Shown: in pieces, positions 14,656 through 22,475 of the stretch
Layout: the number at the start of each line of letters is the position of its first letter
How positions within the stretch are numbered: the first letter of the stretch is position 1
From: CAITSH01 sp964385505
Lineage (GTDB): Bacteria > Pseudomonadota > Gammaproteobacteria > Burkholderiales > SG8-39
NCBI GenBank assembly: GCA_964385505.1
Contig: CAYLPI010000041.1
Location: 1-26,163, forward strand
Length of the DNA stretch: 26,163 nucleotides
Direction of reading: 5' to 3'
The notes under the pieces: generated by a model
Seen by the model: the letters and a program-made list of their open reading frames with translations, nothing else
The model's database searches: none
Told to the model about the DNA's origin: nothing
Program-made: the position numbers and the translations under genes

Positions 14656-15645
14656 GTGCACAAACCCATCACCCGACGCGCGTTCGCGCTGCTGGCGGCG
14701 ACAATTACGCTGGGCACACTGGCCGCGCTGCCAGCGACGGCCTTGGCGCAGGCCTGGCCGAACAAGCCGATACGCCTCGTTACCCCCTTCGCGCCGGGCG
14801 GCGGCACTGACTTCATTGCCCGCCTGATCGCCCAAAAGCTGACAGAAAAACTGGGGCAGTCGGTGATCGTGGACAACAAGCCGGGGGCAGGCTCGACCAT
14901 GGGAACCGAAATTGCGATCAAAGCCGCGCCCGACGGCTACACGCTGCTGCTGACGCCGGCGAGCTACACCGTCAACGCCAACATCTACAAACTCAACTTC
15001 GACCCCGTCACCGACATCACGCCCATCGTGCAGATTTCGTCCGGGCCGTATGTCGTGGCGGTCCATCCCTCGGTGCCGGTCAAGACGCTGAAAGAACTGG
15101 TGGACTACGCCAGGGCCAATCCGGGCAAGCTGTCCTACGGTTCGGCCGGCACCGGCAGCTCGACGCACCTCGCCAGCGCGTATTTTCTCGATGTCGCAAA
15201 AGTGGACATGCTGCACGTGCCGTACAAGGGCACCGGCCCGGCGCTCAACGACACCATCGCCGGCAACGTGCAGGTGATTTTTGGCAGCGTCGCCGCCACG
15301 CTGCAACATGTCAAGTCGGGGCGCCTTCGCGCCCTCGCCGTCACAACGCCGCAGCGCATCACCGCCGAACCCGACCTGCCCAGCGTATCCGAACTGGGCT
15401 ACCCCAGCTACGAGGTCACCAACTGGAGCGGCCTCTCCGGCCCCAAAGGCTTGCCAAAAGACATCGTCGAGCGGCTCAACCGCGAAGTCAACGACATCAT
15501 CAAGGGCGCCGACGTTGCCAAGATCCTCGCCGCCGACGGCCTCAGCCCCTCGGGTGGCAGCGCACAGCGCTTCGCCGGCATCATCGCCACCGAGATTCCG
15601 CGCTGGGGTCGGGTCATCAAGTCCTCGGGGATGAAGATCGAATAG
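14656..15645 (+). CDS. Bug-family (tripartite tricarboxylate transporter) periplasmic substrate-binding protein
   Basis: 329 residues. The start is GTG 14656, with AAGGGGGGAA at 14641-14650 as a strong ribosome-binding site. The signal peptide contains TRRAFALLAA (Tat-like twin Arg) and likely cleavage at ALA/QA. The mature protein starts WPNKPIRLVTPFAPGGGTD, the Bug/TctC hallmark. VDNKPGAGSTMGTE, DGYTLLLT, LSYGSAGTGSSTHLA and HVPYKGTGPAL complete the ligand loop pattern. These receptors capture carboxylates or other small polar compounds. No TctA/TctB membrane genes are near, a common situation for orphan Bug receptors in Burkholderiales. The nearest same-strand genes are the quinone oxidoreductase/SDR pair, but copy B of the palindrome separates them. 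Confidence 0.92.
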   Translation: MHKPITRRAFALLAATITLGTLAALPATALAQAWPNKPIRLVTPFAPGGGTDFIARLIAQKLTEKLGQSVIVDNKPGAGSTMGTEIAIKAAPDGYTLLLTPASYTVNANIYKLNFDPVTDITPIVQISSGPYVVAVHPSVPVKTLKELVDYARANPGKLSYGSAGTGSSTHLASAYFLDVAKVDMLHVPYKGTGPALNDTIAGNVQVIFGSVAATLQHVKSGRLRALAVTTPQRITAEPDLPSVSELGYPSYEVTNWSGLSGPKGLPKDIVERLNREVNDIIKGADVAKILAADGLSPSGGSAQRFAGIIATEIPRWGRVIKSSGMKIE

Positions 15646-15666
15646 CGAATGGTGAATAGTGGGACT

Positions 15667-15701
15667 GGCTGGAAATGCCCGCCAGTCGGGCCTTTCCGGG
15701 C
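15667..15701. repeat. Palindromic dispersed repeat, copy C
   Basis: It starts 21 bases after the Bug stop. Arms ctggaaatgcccg and cgggcctttccgg pair at 11 of 13 positions. It matches copy A over 35 bases with roughly six differences. It lies between the Bug gene and the convergent TauE/SafE gene. Confidence 0.6.
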
Positions 15702-15722
15702 AGCGGCCCAGTCTGCCGCGGA

Positions 15723-16469
15723 TCAGATCACGGCCTTGCCGAACATGTAAAGCCCGAGCATGATCAGGCCGACGAAGAACCAGCGCCGGAACACCGCTGG
15801 CTCAAGCTTGCTGCGCAGCCGTTGCCCGATGGCCATCCCGGCGAGCGCCGGGATTACCGCCAGCAGCGAACCGCCGGCTGAGGCGAACTGGAACTTGCCC
15901 GACACCACCAGCGCCGTGCCAAGCGCAATGGTGGAGATGGTGAAGGCGATGCCCAGTGCCTGAATCAACTCGTCCCTGGCAAGTTCGAGCGAGGTGATAT
16001 AGGGCACCACCGGAATGACAAATATCCCGGTCGCCCCGGTGATCAACCCGGTAATCAAGCCGACCAGCGGCGACAGCCAGCGCTCGGCACGGCGCGACAC
16101 CGTGAACTTGCGCGCGACAAGGCCGACAACGCCGTATAGCGCCAGGATCACCCCCAGCGCCGCACTGGCCAGCGCCGACGAGTCGCCGGTAAGCACCCGG
16201 AAGCTCAGCGCCACGCCCACCAGCACCATCAACATCATGCCGGCGAGGCGGCGCAACAAGACGAGGAATTTCGGACCGGCGAACAATTGCCAGATATTGG
16301 TCACGAAAGAGGGCACGATCAGCATCGCCGCCGCGGCGGCCGGTGGCATTAGCAGTCCCAGCAAGCCCATCGCCACGGTCGGCAGGCCCATGCCGAGAAC
16401 ACCCTTGACGAAACCGGCCAGCGTGAAGGCAATGCCGATCAGCGCCGCGATGACGAAGGGGTCGTTCAT
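15723..16469 (-). CDS. TauE/SafE family sulfite/organic-acid permease
   Basis: 248 residues with about eight hydrophobic segments. The family's two repeats are visible. The N-terminal one is IGIAFTLAGFVKGVLGMGLP and the C-terminal one is LITGLITGATGIFVIPVVPY; both carry the G.x.G.G..P-type motif. The family exports sulfite, sulfoacetate or related anions across the inner membrane. The substrate here is unknown; neighbours suggest carboxylate or amino-acid metabolism rather than sulfur. ATG 16469 (MNDPFVIAAL) starts just before the first membrane segment; the upstream in-frame extension is Arg/Cys-rich and unlikely. No strong ribosome-binding site is visible. Confidence 0.88.
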   Translation of the reverse strand: MNDPFVIAALIGIAFTLAGFVKGVLGMGLPTVAMGLLGLLMPPAAAAAMLIVPSFVTNIWQLFAGPKFLVLLRRLAGMMLMVLVGVALSFRVLTGDSSALASAALGVILALYGVVGLVARKFTVSRRAERWLSPLVGLITGLITGATGIFVIPVVPYITSLELARDELIQALGIAFTISTIALGTALVVSGKFQFASAGGSLLAVIPALAGMAIGQRLRSKLEPAVFRRWFFVGLIMLGLYMFGKAVI

Positions 16470-16992
16470 GCGCCGCTCATCGGGAGGGATCTCGTTCTGC
16501 CCGCAACAACGGGGAAGTACGCGCCGCAGCATGGCGAGGCGGCGAGTGCGCAACGCGTCAAAGCGTCATGTGAAAAACACGCCGAGCGCACCACGGAATC
16601 AGAATGCCGGTTCTCAACCCGCGCGTCGGCAACCCTCAATGCAGCCCGGCCCATATAAAACTCCACGTGAAGTCCCCCTCGAACGCCGCAGGTTCGCGCT
16701 TGTTGCGCAGTCGTCGCCCGATGTGCGGGCAAGGTGAGCATACATATTGCCAGCTCGGAATCTGCACAACAATTGAGCGAATCCCTGAACCGCGTCGCGA
16801 TGCTAAGGTGTCCGCAATCGGCCAGGACCGGTCATTCGCGGTCAGCTTAAGTCCCAGCCTAGACGCAAGACCCGCGCTGTTCTTGAATCCGTGGGTACTT
16901 TACTGAGCCGAAAGAACATAAAACACAGCAGCCGCCGGGATTGGGACACAGCAATGTCTTGCAGCCGTACCGGCCGTTTCGTAAAGCGCATC
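16470..16992. other. Intergenic stretch without convincing genes
   Basis: 523 bases between the TauE/SafE start and the stop of the ornithine-cyclodeaminase-family gene. Short open frames exist on both strands, but they have no domain pattern or ribosome-binding site and look like GC-rich noise. The 3' part (about 16880-16990) is less GC-rich. It probably carries the promoter of the TauE/SafE gene and the transcript end of the cyclodeaminase gene, but I could not pick either with confidence. Confidence 0.5.
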
Positions 16993-18150
16993 TCATGTTG
17001 GCATATCTTGGAGAAACAATTCGCGCGGCAATTCCATACCCAGTTTCATGTCCCTCGCACGCTCGAAAATTCGGCCGGCGATCGACGCGAACTGGATGCC
17101 CTGGATTCCGGCGCTGTTCCCCACTTCGCCTTCCAGAGTTCCGTATGAACAGTTGGCGAGGATAGTGATCTCTTCGGCACGCCGTTGCTGCCAGTACGGC
17201 GTGTTCGTCTCCCAGTCGCAGCAATCAACATAGCGCGCATTTGGATAGCGGTTTTCACTGCGGCGGCCGACCGGCACCTTCGCCCGCTCCTCAGGCCGTC
17301 CGCCGATATAGGCCATGACGTTGAGGCGGATGCCGAAATCGTCGTCAACATAACCCTTGATCGAAACCGGCGAGCGGCGCACCAGCAGACCGGCCGAATC
17401 AATGCGCGCCGTCGTGTCCTCGCCCAGTTCCCAATGGGTCACGTTGCTCAGGTGCGTGCCGGAGCGCAGCCATTCTGCTTTTAGCACGGGCTCTGTCGAA
17501 TTGGTGCAGGCAACGACAATGTCGGCGTTCTTCGCCACGGCTTCGGGCGTTTCGGCAAGGACAATCTCGCAATCGATTTTCGGGCGCATTTCGTCGCGAT
17601 ACTGCTCGAGGCGGGAGCGGTTAAGGCCGTACACCTGCAGGCGTTCGATCGGCCTGACCGCTTTGGCCGCAAGCGGGAAGAATTTGGCCATGCCGCCGCT
17701 GCCGTAGATTCCCATGACCTTTGACTCTGGCCGGGACATGTTCTTGATCCCTAACGCCGCGGTCGCGGCGACACGAAGATGCTGCACATAACCATCGTTC
17801 ATCATCGCCAGGAATTCCGAGTTCTTCGTGCTGTACAGGAACACCATCCCGGCATAGAGGCCGGGCTTGTACGAATAAGTCGTTTCGCGCATTTTTCCGG
17901 CAACTTTGGGCCAAGCATATATCTCCGGCTTGATCCGCAGCGCGTAATAACCAGGATCGCGGATGCCTCCTTCCATCGAACTGAAACAAAAATACTCGTC
18001 CGGGTTGACGGTCGGCAACAGGTTGTCGATGCGCGGACGCCTTATTGCGTCACCGCGGGAAAACTGGCGCACGCCGCTCTCAAGCGCATCGATGGCATCC
18101 GCCGGCGTGATGCATCGTTCCTGGTCTTGGTTGTTGATGAACAGCGGCAT
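16993..18150 (-). CDS. Ornithine cyclodeaminase / mu-crystallin family protein
   Basis: 385 residues, somewhat longer than the usual ~320-350. The Rossmann core is VMGIYGSGGMAKFF (G-x-G-G-M where G-x-G-x-Q is common), followed by LQVYGLNRSRLEQY. ADIVVACTNSTEPVL corresponds to the conserved D.vv.aT.s..Pv block. HLRVAATAALGIKNMSRP is the family's R.(A)A...l.a..lar region. The C-terminus EGEVGNSAGIQGIQFASIAGRIFE matches the typical GrI.a.qG.q.a end. The family includes ornithine cyclodeaminases, alanopine-type dehydrogenases and ketimine reductases, so the substrate is open. ATG 18150 has AGGGGG close upstream. The gene is 64 bases after the second Bug receptor on the same strand. Confidence 0.87.
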   Translation of the reverse strand: MPLFINNQDQERCITPADAIDALESGVRQFSRGDAIRRPRIDNLLPTVNPDEYFCFSSMEGGIRDPGYYALRIKPEIYAWPKVAGKMRETTYSYKPGLYAGMVFLYSTKNSEFLAMMNDGYVQHLRVAATAALGIKNMSRPESKVMGIYGSGGMAKFFPLAAKAVRPIERLQVYGLNRSRLEQYRDEMRPKIDCEIVLAETPEAVAKNADIVVACTNSTEPVLKAEWLRSGTHLSNVTHWELGEDTTARIDSAGLLVRRSPVSIKGYVDDDFGIRLNVMAYIGGRPEERAKVPVGRRSENRYPNARYVDCCDWETNTPYWQQRRAEEITILANCSYGTLEGEVGNSAGIQGIQFASIAGRIFERARDMKLGMELPRELFLQDMPT

Positions 18151-18214
18151 ATGCCCCCTCATAATTGCCCGAAACCCGTCTGTCTCCGGCGTGCCAACGC
18201 GCACCGCATCCGGT

Positions 18215-19213
18215 TCATTCCATCTTGAGATTCGCCCCACGGACCGCACGGCCGTAGCGCTCGTAGTCGGCCTTGTTGATTTCGTCGTACTGCTGGGGCG
18301 TGGTGGCAACGATGTCCATGCCCAGCGCGCCTAGGCGCTCGAGCACGTCACGCTCGCGCATCACCCGCACAAAAGCGGCATTCAGCCGGTTGATCACCGG
18401 CCGGGGAGTTCCCGCAGGAGCAAGAATGCCAAGGGCGAGTGAGATATCAAATCCTGGGTAGCCCTGTTCGGCGATCGTCGGCAAATCCGGCAGGAACGAC
18501 GTACGTGCCGGTCGCGTGTAGCCCAAAGCCCGCATGCGGCCGGATTTGATCGGATCGAGAACGATAGACAGGCTCAGGATTGCCGCGTCGATGTTGCCGG
18601 CCAGAAGGGCGGCCAGTGCATCCGCACCGCCCTTGTAGGGCACATGCAGCATCTTGACGTCGGCGGCCGTCGCAAACATTTCCATGAAAATATGGTGGAT
18701 CGACGCCATCCCGGAGGATCCGTAGCTCACTTTTCCAGGGGTGCTTTTCGCCAGCCTTACAAAATCGCGCAGGTTGGCGGCTGGAAAGTCTTTCCGGACC
18801 ACGAGTACATATGGAAGCACGACAAGCGCCGAAACCGCGTCAAAACTTTTGAGCCCCTGATACGGGAGTTTGGCAAACGTCCACGGGTTGATCGCAATGG
18901 GCCCCGGATCAACCATTAGCAGAGTGTAACCGTCCGCCGGTGACTTTGCCACATAGTCGGTCGCGATGATCCCCGATCCACCGGCGCGGTTCTCCACGAT
19001 GACCGGCTTCCCAAGTTCCTCACCTAGCCTTGGGGCAAGCGTGCGGATCAGGATATCCGGGCTGCCACCCGGACTGTTGGTAACGATGACCCGTATCGGC
19101 CTCGCTGGAAAAGTCTCTGACGTAACTTGGCTTCCCGCCATCTGGGCGTTCACAGATCCAGTTGCGCCGGCGAAAACAAGAAACCCGACCAAAAATACGA
19201 TTCGAAAATGCAT
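18215..19213 (-). CDS. Bug-family (tripartite tricarboxylate transporter) periplasmic substrate-binding protein
   Basis: 332 residues. The Sec signal peptide MHFRIVFLVGFLVFAGATG has likely cleavage after NA (~residue 23). The mature part has the Bug pattern: FPARPIRVIVTNSPGGSPD, IVENRAGGSGIIATDYV, DGYTLLMVDPG, VSYGSSGMASIHHIF, LHVPYKGGADALA and LPDLPTIAEQGYPGF. ATG 19213 follows GGAGAAGGG at suitable distance. It is the first gene of a probable two-gene operon with the cyclodeaminase-family enzyme, which suggests that the captured solute is an amino or keto acid handled by that enzyme. No membrane subunits are encoded nearby. Confidence 0.92.
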   Translation of the reverse strand: MHFRIVFLVGFLVFAGATGSVNAQMAGSQVTSETFPARPIRVIVTNSPGGSPDILIRTLAPRLGEELGKPVIVENRAGGSGIIATDYVAKSPADGYTLLMVDPGPIAINPWTFAKLPYQGLKSFDAVSALVVLPYVLVVRKDFPAANLRDFVRLAKSTPGKVSYGSSGMASIHHIFMEMFATAADVKMLHVPYKGGADALAALLAGNIDAAILSLSIVLDPIKSGRMRALGYTRPARTSFLPDLPTIAEQGYPGFDISLALGILAPAGTPRPVINRLNAAFVRVMRERDVLERLGALGMDIVATTPQQYDEINKADYERYGRAVRGANLKME

Positions 19214-19890
19214 GCCCTTCTCCCCAGTCGCACCGGATGTGTTTCACGCGCGACAAAGCTTGGTAAGAAATACACCAATCCAGCAAACTCAGAAATATAC
19301 ATGATACGTTCAGCCGACGGTTCCAAAAAGGCCGTTCCGAAGTCCAAGGGGGAGTGTGAAAATCTGAACGTACGCCATCGGCGCCCTGTTCGTGCTGCCA
19401 CTAAGCCGAGTAGAACAGCTACTTTGGGATGTTTGAAGCGAAAGCCGATTCGACTCCTCCTTCCTTGTAACTGCAGCGGGGTGCAATTTAAGCTGTAAGT
19501 GTCCGCTCGGGGTCGAAAAACGCCATTTTCTTAGGGCGAGATATTCAGCTTCCTTTCGACCACAACGGGGCCTGTCATGGAAGCCGTTCACCCTCATGAG
19601 CCCTGAAACAAAGGTAAGCTAAGTGGGTAGAAACCGCCCCTGAGACCAAAGCAACCCCGGCAATTCGAATTCATCTTCAATTGACTCGGCCGGCTCGGCT
19701 CGTGATACCCGGGTCCGTCTTCGGCCCGGAGTCGACTCTGAGCCATCTGGGTCCAATGCCCGTTCTGCCGCGTTTGCAGCCTTTCGGCTTGGCGAATGGT
19801 GTTCACATACTCAAACAGGAACGGTCATTCGCCGCCAAGAATTGAAGATGGATCGCCGTAACAGCGCCGCAAAATATCGGAGAAGAAACA
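19214..19890. other. Long intergenic stretch, start of the less GC-rich accessory region
   Basis: 677 bases between the second Bug receptor and the DUF1499 gene. No frame has a recognisable domain; candidates at 19127-19498 (plus) and 19594-19806 (minus) lack a ribosome-binding site and family features. Base composition is visibly more AT-rich and mixed than to the left. It must contain the promoter of the Bug/cyclodeaminase operon on the minus strand (AT-rich around 19285-19310), but no box could be fixed. Confidence 0.5.
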
Positions 19891-20382
19891 ATGCTGGTTA
19901 TTAAATGGATAGTTATCGTGGTGTTGGCGCTTGCAGTTTGCACCATCGCGGCCGGACAGCTCGGTCTGCTACAAGGCAGTACCCCCACAGACTTGGGAGT
20001 ACAGAAGGGCAAACTCAAAGGCCTTTCCGCCACAAACAACAGTGTCAGCAGCCAAGCCGACCTCTACCCGGGCCACCCCCAGCGCAAGTATTCCAGCATT
20101 ACGCCACTAGCAGTGCGTGGTGACGGACCGACAACCATTGCCAAGCTAAAAGGCATAGTGGCAGGCATGGATGGCGCAAAGCTCATAACCAGCTCGCCCG
20201 ATTACCTGTATGCGCAATACACCACCCCGCTGATGAAATATGTTGACGATGTGGAGTTTTGGTTTGACCCGAACAACAACGTCATTCAAGTGCGCTCAGC
20301 TTCACGACTGGGGGAAAGCGACCTTGGCCTGAATCGCAAACGCATTGAAGCAGCGCGTGCGGCTTTGGCGGCAGTGCCATAA
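19891..20382 (+). CDS. DUF1499 domain-containing protein
   Basis: 163 residues. MLVIKWIVIVVLALAVCTIAA is a membrane anchor or uncleaved signal (residues ~4-23). The following domain includes KYSSITPLAV, IAKLKGIVAGMDGAKLI, YLYAQYTTPLMKYVDDVEFW and FDPNNNVIQVRSASRLGESD. The stretch DDVEFWFDP...I.vRSASRLG.SD.G.NR.R.E is the diagnostic core of DUF1499. The function of the family is unknown; members occur in proteobacteria and in plastids. ATG 19891 is preceded by GGAGAAG at good spacing. It appears to be a single-gene unit, with a possible terminator hairpin at 20412-20432. Base composition differs from the genes to its left. Confidence 0.85.
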   Translation: MLVIKWIVIVVLALAVCTIAAGQLGLLQGSTPTDLGVQKGKLKGLSATNNSVSSQADLYPGHPQRKYSSITPLAVRGDGPTTIAKLKGIVAGMDGAKLITSSPDYLYAQYTTPLMKYVDDVEFWFDPNNNVIQVRSASRLGESDLGLNRKRIEAARAALAAVP

Positions 20383-20411
20383 GCCAAGGGTTCGTTGTCA
20401 CGCTCAAAGAC

Positions 20412-20432
20412 GCAATGCCCGCAAGGCATTGC
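20412..20432 (+). terminator. Possible terminator hairpin after the DUF1499 gene
   Basis: Perfect 8-bp arms gcaatgcc and ggcattgc flank a 5-base loop, 29 bases after the stop. A short T-run (attttt) comes only about 15 bases later, so it is a weak candidate for intrinsic termination. From there to about 20640 nothing gene-like is seen. Confidence 0.35.
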
Positions 20433-20645
20433 AGCATTGGTAGCCATTTTTGGGCTCGCCCCGAATTGAGCGTATCGGTACGGCGCACTCACGGCCAAGG
20501 TTAAATCCGCGAACGAGAGCCGGTTTGCCTGACTGCTTTGCCCTTTGCCGTACGACCGCTAGGGGTCCCCTGTTAGCAAAGACAGCCCTATCGGGAGCGC
20601 CCGCAATCGGCCAATTACGGACAGTTGAACAACTGGGGAATTTTT

Positions 20646-20683
20646 GATTGCAGTGCAATCACTACTTTGCTAGACTGCTATCA
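20646..20683 (+). promoter_or_regulatory. Promoter and putative operator of the toxin-antitoxin operon
   Basis: TTGCAG (20648-20653) and TAGACT (20671-20676) make a sigma-70-like pair with 17-bp spacing. The -35 box lies inside a 15-bp palindrome, gattgcagtgcaatc (20646-20660). tgctatca at 20676-20683 overlaps the end of the -10 box. As I recall, TGCTATCA is the half-site bound by Neisseria FitA. Autoregulation by the antitoxin is the likely role. Confidence 0.5.
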
Positions 20684-20707
20684 ATGATTACAACTTCGGA
20701 GGTCGAT

Positions 20708-20920
20708 GTGGCTACCAATCTTGTAGTTCGTAATGTCGATGAAGATGTTGCCTTGGCTCTGAAGCAGATGGCCGCAGCTCACGGAAGAAGCGCAGAAGCG
20801 GAACACCGTGAGATTCTGAGAGCTGTCCTCAAACGACCGAAACGGCGTTCTGTTGCCGATGTTCTGTCAAGCATGCCGAACGTCGGTGAAGACGCCGACT
20901 TCAATTGCCGGAATGGCTAG
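20708..20920 (+). CDS. FitA/VapB-like ribbon-helix-helix antitoxin
   Basis: 70 residues. The N-terminus MATNLVVRNVDEDVALALK is a ribbon-helix-helix DNA-binding domain of the FitA type (usually ..l.vRnld..v...L...A..hGrS.EaE.R..L). AAAHGRSAEAEHREILRAVL completes it. The C-terminal part, SVADVLSSMPNVGEDADF, is the toxin-binding tail. The start is GTG 20708, with GGAGG at 20698-20702. The nearby ATG 20706 is out of frame. It should neutralise the PIN toxin encoded 8 bases downstream and repress its own promoter. Confidence 0.87.
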   Translation: MATNLVVRNVDEDVALALKQMAAAHGRSAEAEHREILRAVLKRPKRRSVADVLSSMPNVGEDADFNCRNG

Positions 20921-20928
20921 GAATCCGC

Positions 20929-21339
20929 GTGTACTTGGTCGACACCAACGTCATAAGCGAGGCGCGCAAGGGAAGGAAGGCGAACCCTGGAGTTCAGAAA
21001 TTCTTTAAAATAACCGATACCAGTGATCTTTATCTCTCTGTGCAAACGATCGGGGAGATTCGGCATGGATTGGAGAACATTCGTAGTCGCGGCGATCTTC
21101 CCCAAGCCAAGAAGCTCGAGAAATGGCTGGATCTGATCGTGACCAACTATGCGGATAGGATATTAAGTTTTGACGAGGCATGCGCCCAAGTATGGGGACG
21201 ATTGATGTCGCCACACCATGAGCATCCGGTTGACAAGCAGATCGCCGCGATTGCGTTGATCCACAATCTAACAGTGATAACCCGCAACGTTGATGATTTT
21301 CGTCGATCAGGCGTGCGACTTGAGAATCCCTTCGTCTAA
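20929..21339 (+). CDS. VapC/FitB-like PIN-domain toxin (ribonuclease)
   Basis: 136 residues. The PIN domain starts MYLVDTNVISEARK with Asp5. IGEIRHG gives Glu43, HPVDKQIAAIAL gives Asp102, and TRNVDDF supplies the fourth acidic position (Asp122/123), so the Mg-binding site is complete. Family members cleave RNA (often tRNA) when freed from the antitoxin. The start is GTG 20929, as the domain conventionally begins M-x-L-D-T-N; a TTG at 20905 would overlap the antitoxin. AGGA sits 7 bases upstream. The C-terminus LENPFV is normal (usually ..nPw). Confidence 0.9.
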   Translation: MYLVDTNVISEARKGRKANPGVQKFFKITDTSDLYLSVQTIGEIRHGLENIRSRGDLPQAKKLEKWLDLIVTNYADRILSFDEACAQVWGRLMSPHHEHPVDKQIAAIALIHNLTVITRNVDDFRRSGVRLENPFV

Positions 21340-21406
21340 CGGTCCGGCAAGTAGTTGTCGGATGCTATTCATTGCCCTCTATTGCATATAGACGAACCAA
21401 TTCGCA

Positions 21407-21706
21407 ATGAAACGAGACGGTCGCCCATTTGATCAAGAAGCGCTGGAAAAACTTCGGCTGTTGGCGGTTGAACGAGTGCGCAATGGGGAACCCGCATCAG
21501 AGGCGATTGCTGCCTACGGGTTCAATCGAACGACGATCTACAAGTGGCTTGCCGCCGCGAAACAAGCGGGAGTTGGCGTCAACGCACTTCGCTCGGGGAA
21601 ACGGACAGGAAGGCTTCGGGTGCGGGCACGCCCAGACTTGTTGAGATCATTTTTCGACGCAACCGAACTCCGACTATACGATTCGAACGGTGCACTGAAA
21701 ATTTAG
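21407..21706 (+). pseudogene. IS630-type transposase N-terminal helix-turn-helix fragment
   Basis: The 99-codon frame begins MKRDGRPFDQEALEKLRLLA, and GFNRTTIYKWLAAA is a clear helix-turn-helix. This matches the N-terminal DNA-binding domain of IS630-family transposases, which continue with R..GTGRP..L and a DDE domain. Here similarity ends near KRTGR (about residue 67) and the remaining ~30 residues look unrelated. No DDE domain follows. It is a fragment, probably cut before the IS3-type element whose end begins at 21730. No ribosome-binding site is apparent. Confidence 0.6.
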
Positions 21707-21729
21707 CGCCATCAGAGGGAATTTGGTAG

Positions 21730-22470
21730 TGACCTGTCCCCTTTAGCCGTACCAGTTGATTGGCAGGAAGTCCGGTTGCAAGATTAAAGGATTCTTTCGG
21801 TTGTGGGTGGCGTTGCTTCGGCAGAATTCTGCCGAAGCAACGCGGCAAACTAGGCGGGCGGCATCCGTCGGCAACTGCTGTGCGGGCGTACTTCGTTGTA
21901 GTCCTGACGCCAGATGCTGATCGTCGCCCTGGCCTGCGCCAGGGACTCGAACCAATTGTCGTTCAGGCATTCATCTCTAAACTTGCCGTTGAAGCTCTCG
22001 ATGTAGCCGTTCTGCATCGGCCGGCCCGGTTCGATCAGGATGTGGCCGATCCCATGGGCCTGCGCCCGCCCGATGAATGCCCGGCTGGTGAATTCGGGCC
22101 CGTTGTCCGTACGCACCACCGCTGGATAGCCGCGAAACAACGCCGTCCGATCCAGTATCCGGGTCACATATTGGCCGCCAATGCCGTAGTCGGTCGCAAT
22201 GTCCACGCACTCGTGACTGAAGTCATCGGCCACGGTCAGGCACTTGATGCGCCGGCTGTTCGCCAGGCTATCGCTCACGAAGTCCATGCTCCACACCTCA
22301 TTGACGCGCCGGGCGATCTGCAGCGGCACCCGTTCGTTCGTCGGCCGTTTAACCTTTTTACGCTTCCTCACCGCCAGATTGGCCGCGCTGTAGAGCCGAT
22401 ACACGCGTTTGTGGTTCACTTGGGGAAACTGCGGCCGCAGCAGGTCATGGATACGCCGATAGCCAACAGT
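21730..22470 (-). mobile_element. Truncated IS3-family (IS407-like) insertion sequence
   Basis: The left end tgacctgtcccc (21730-21741) looks like an IS3-family terminal repeat, with the transposase gene running away from it on the minus strand. The opposite end, orfA and the start of orfB are missing. Sequence after ~22470 reads as ferredoxin. The element is therefore a one-ended remnant fused to fdxA. Confidence 0.65.
21850..22467 (-). pseudogene. IS3-family transposase orfB fragment (DDE domain, truncated at both ends)
   Basis: Reading leftward from ~22467 the frame gives VGYRRIHDLLRPQF then VNHKRVYRLY, the usual region before the IS3 orfB catalytic core. WSMDFVSDSL, VRTDNGPEFTS and YIESFNGKFRDECL then supply the D, D and E. 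The frame ends RMPPA-TAG at 21850-21852. Translating past this stop gives FAALLRQNSAEATPPTTERIL and a stop at 21784-21786, so the TAG looks like a Gln (CAG) to amber change near the C-terminus. The N-terminal part and orfA are absent. An ORF starting at GTG 22419 exists, but homology extends upstream of it. Confidence 0.82.
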
Positions 22471-22475
22471 TTTTC

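Noticed and set aside
16604..16906. Plus-strand 100-codon frame in the 16470-16992 gap
   Set aside because: No ribosome-binding site and no recognisable domain; Arg/Pro/Ser-rich composition typical of noise.
19594..19806. Minus-strand 70-codon frame in the 19214-19890 gap
   Set aside because: It has some protein-like stretches (NTIRQAERLQTRQNG) but no family I recognise, no start signal and no conserved context.
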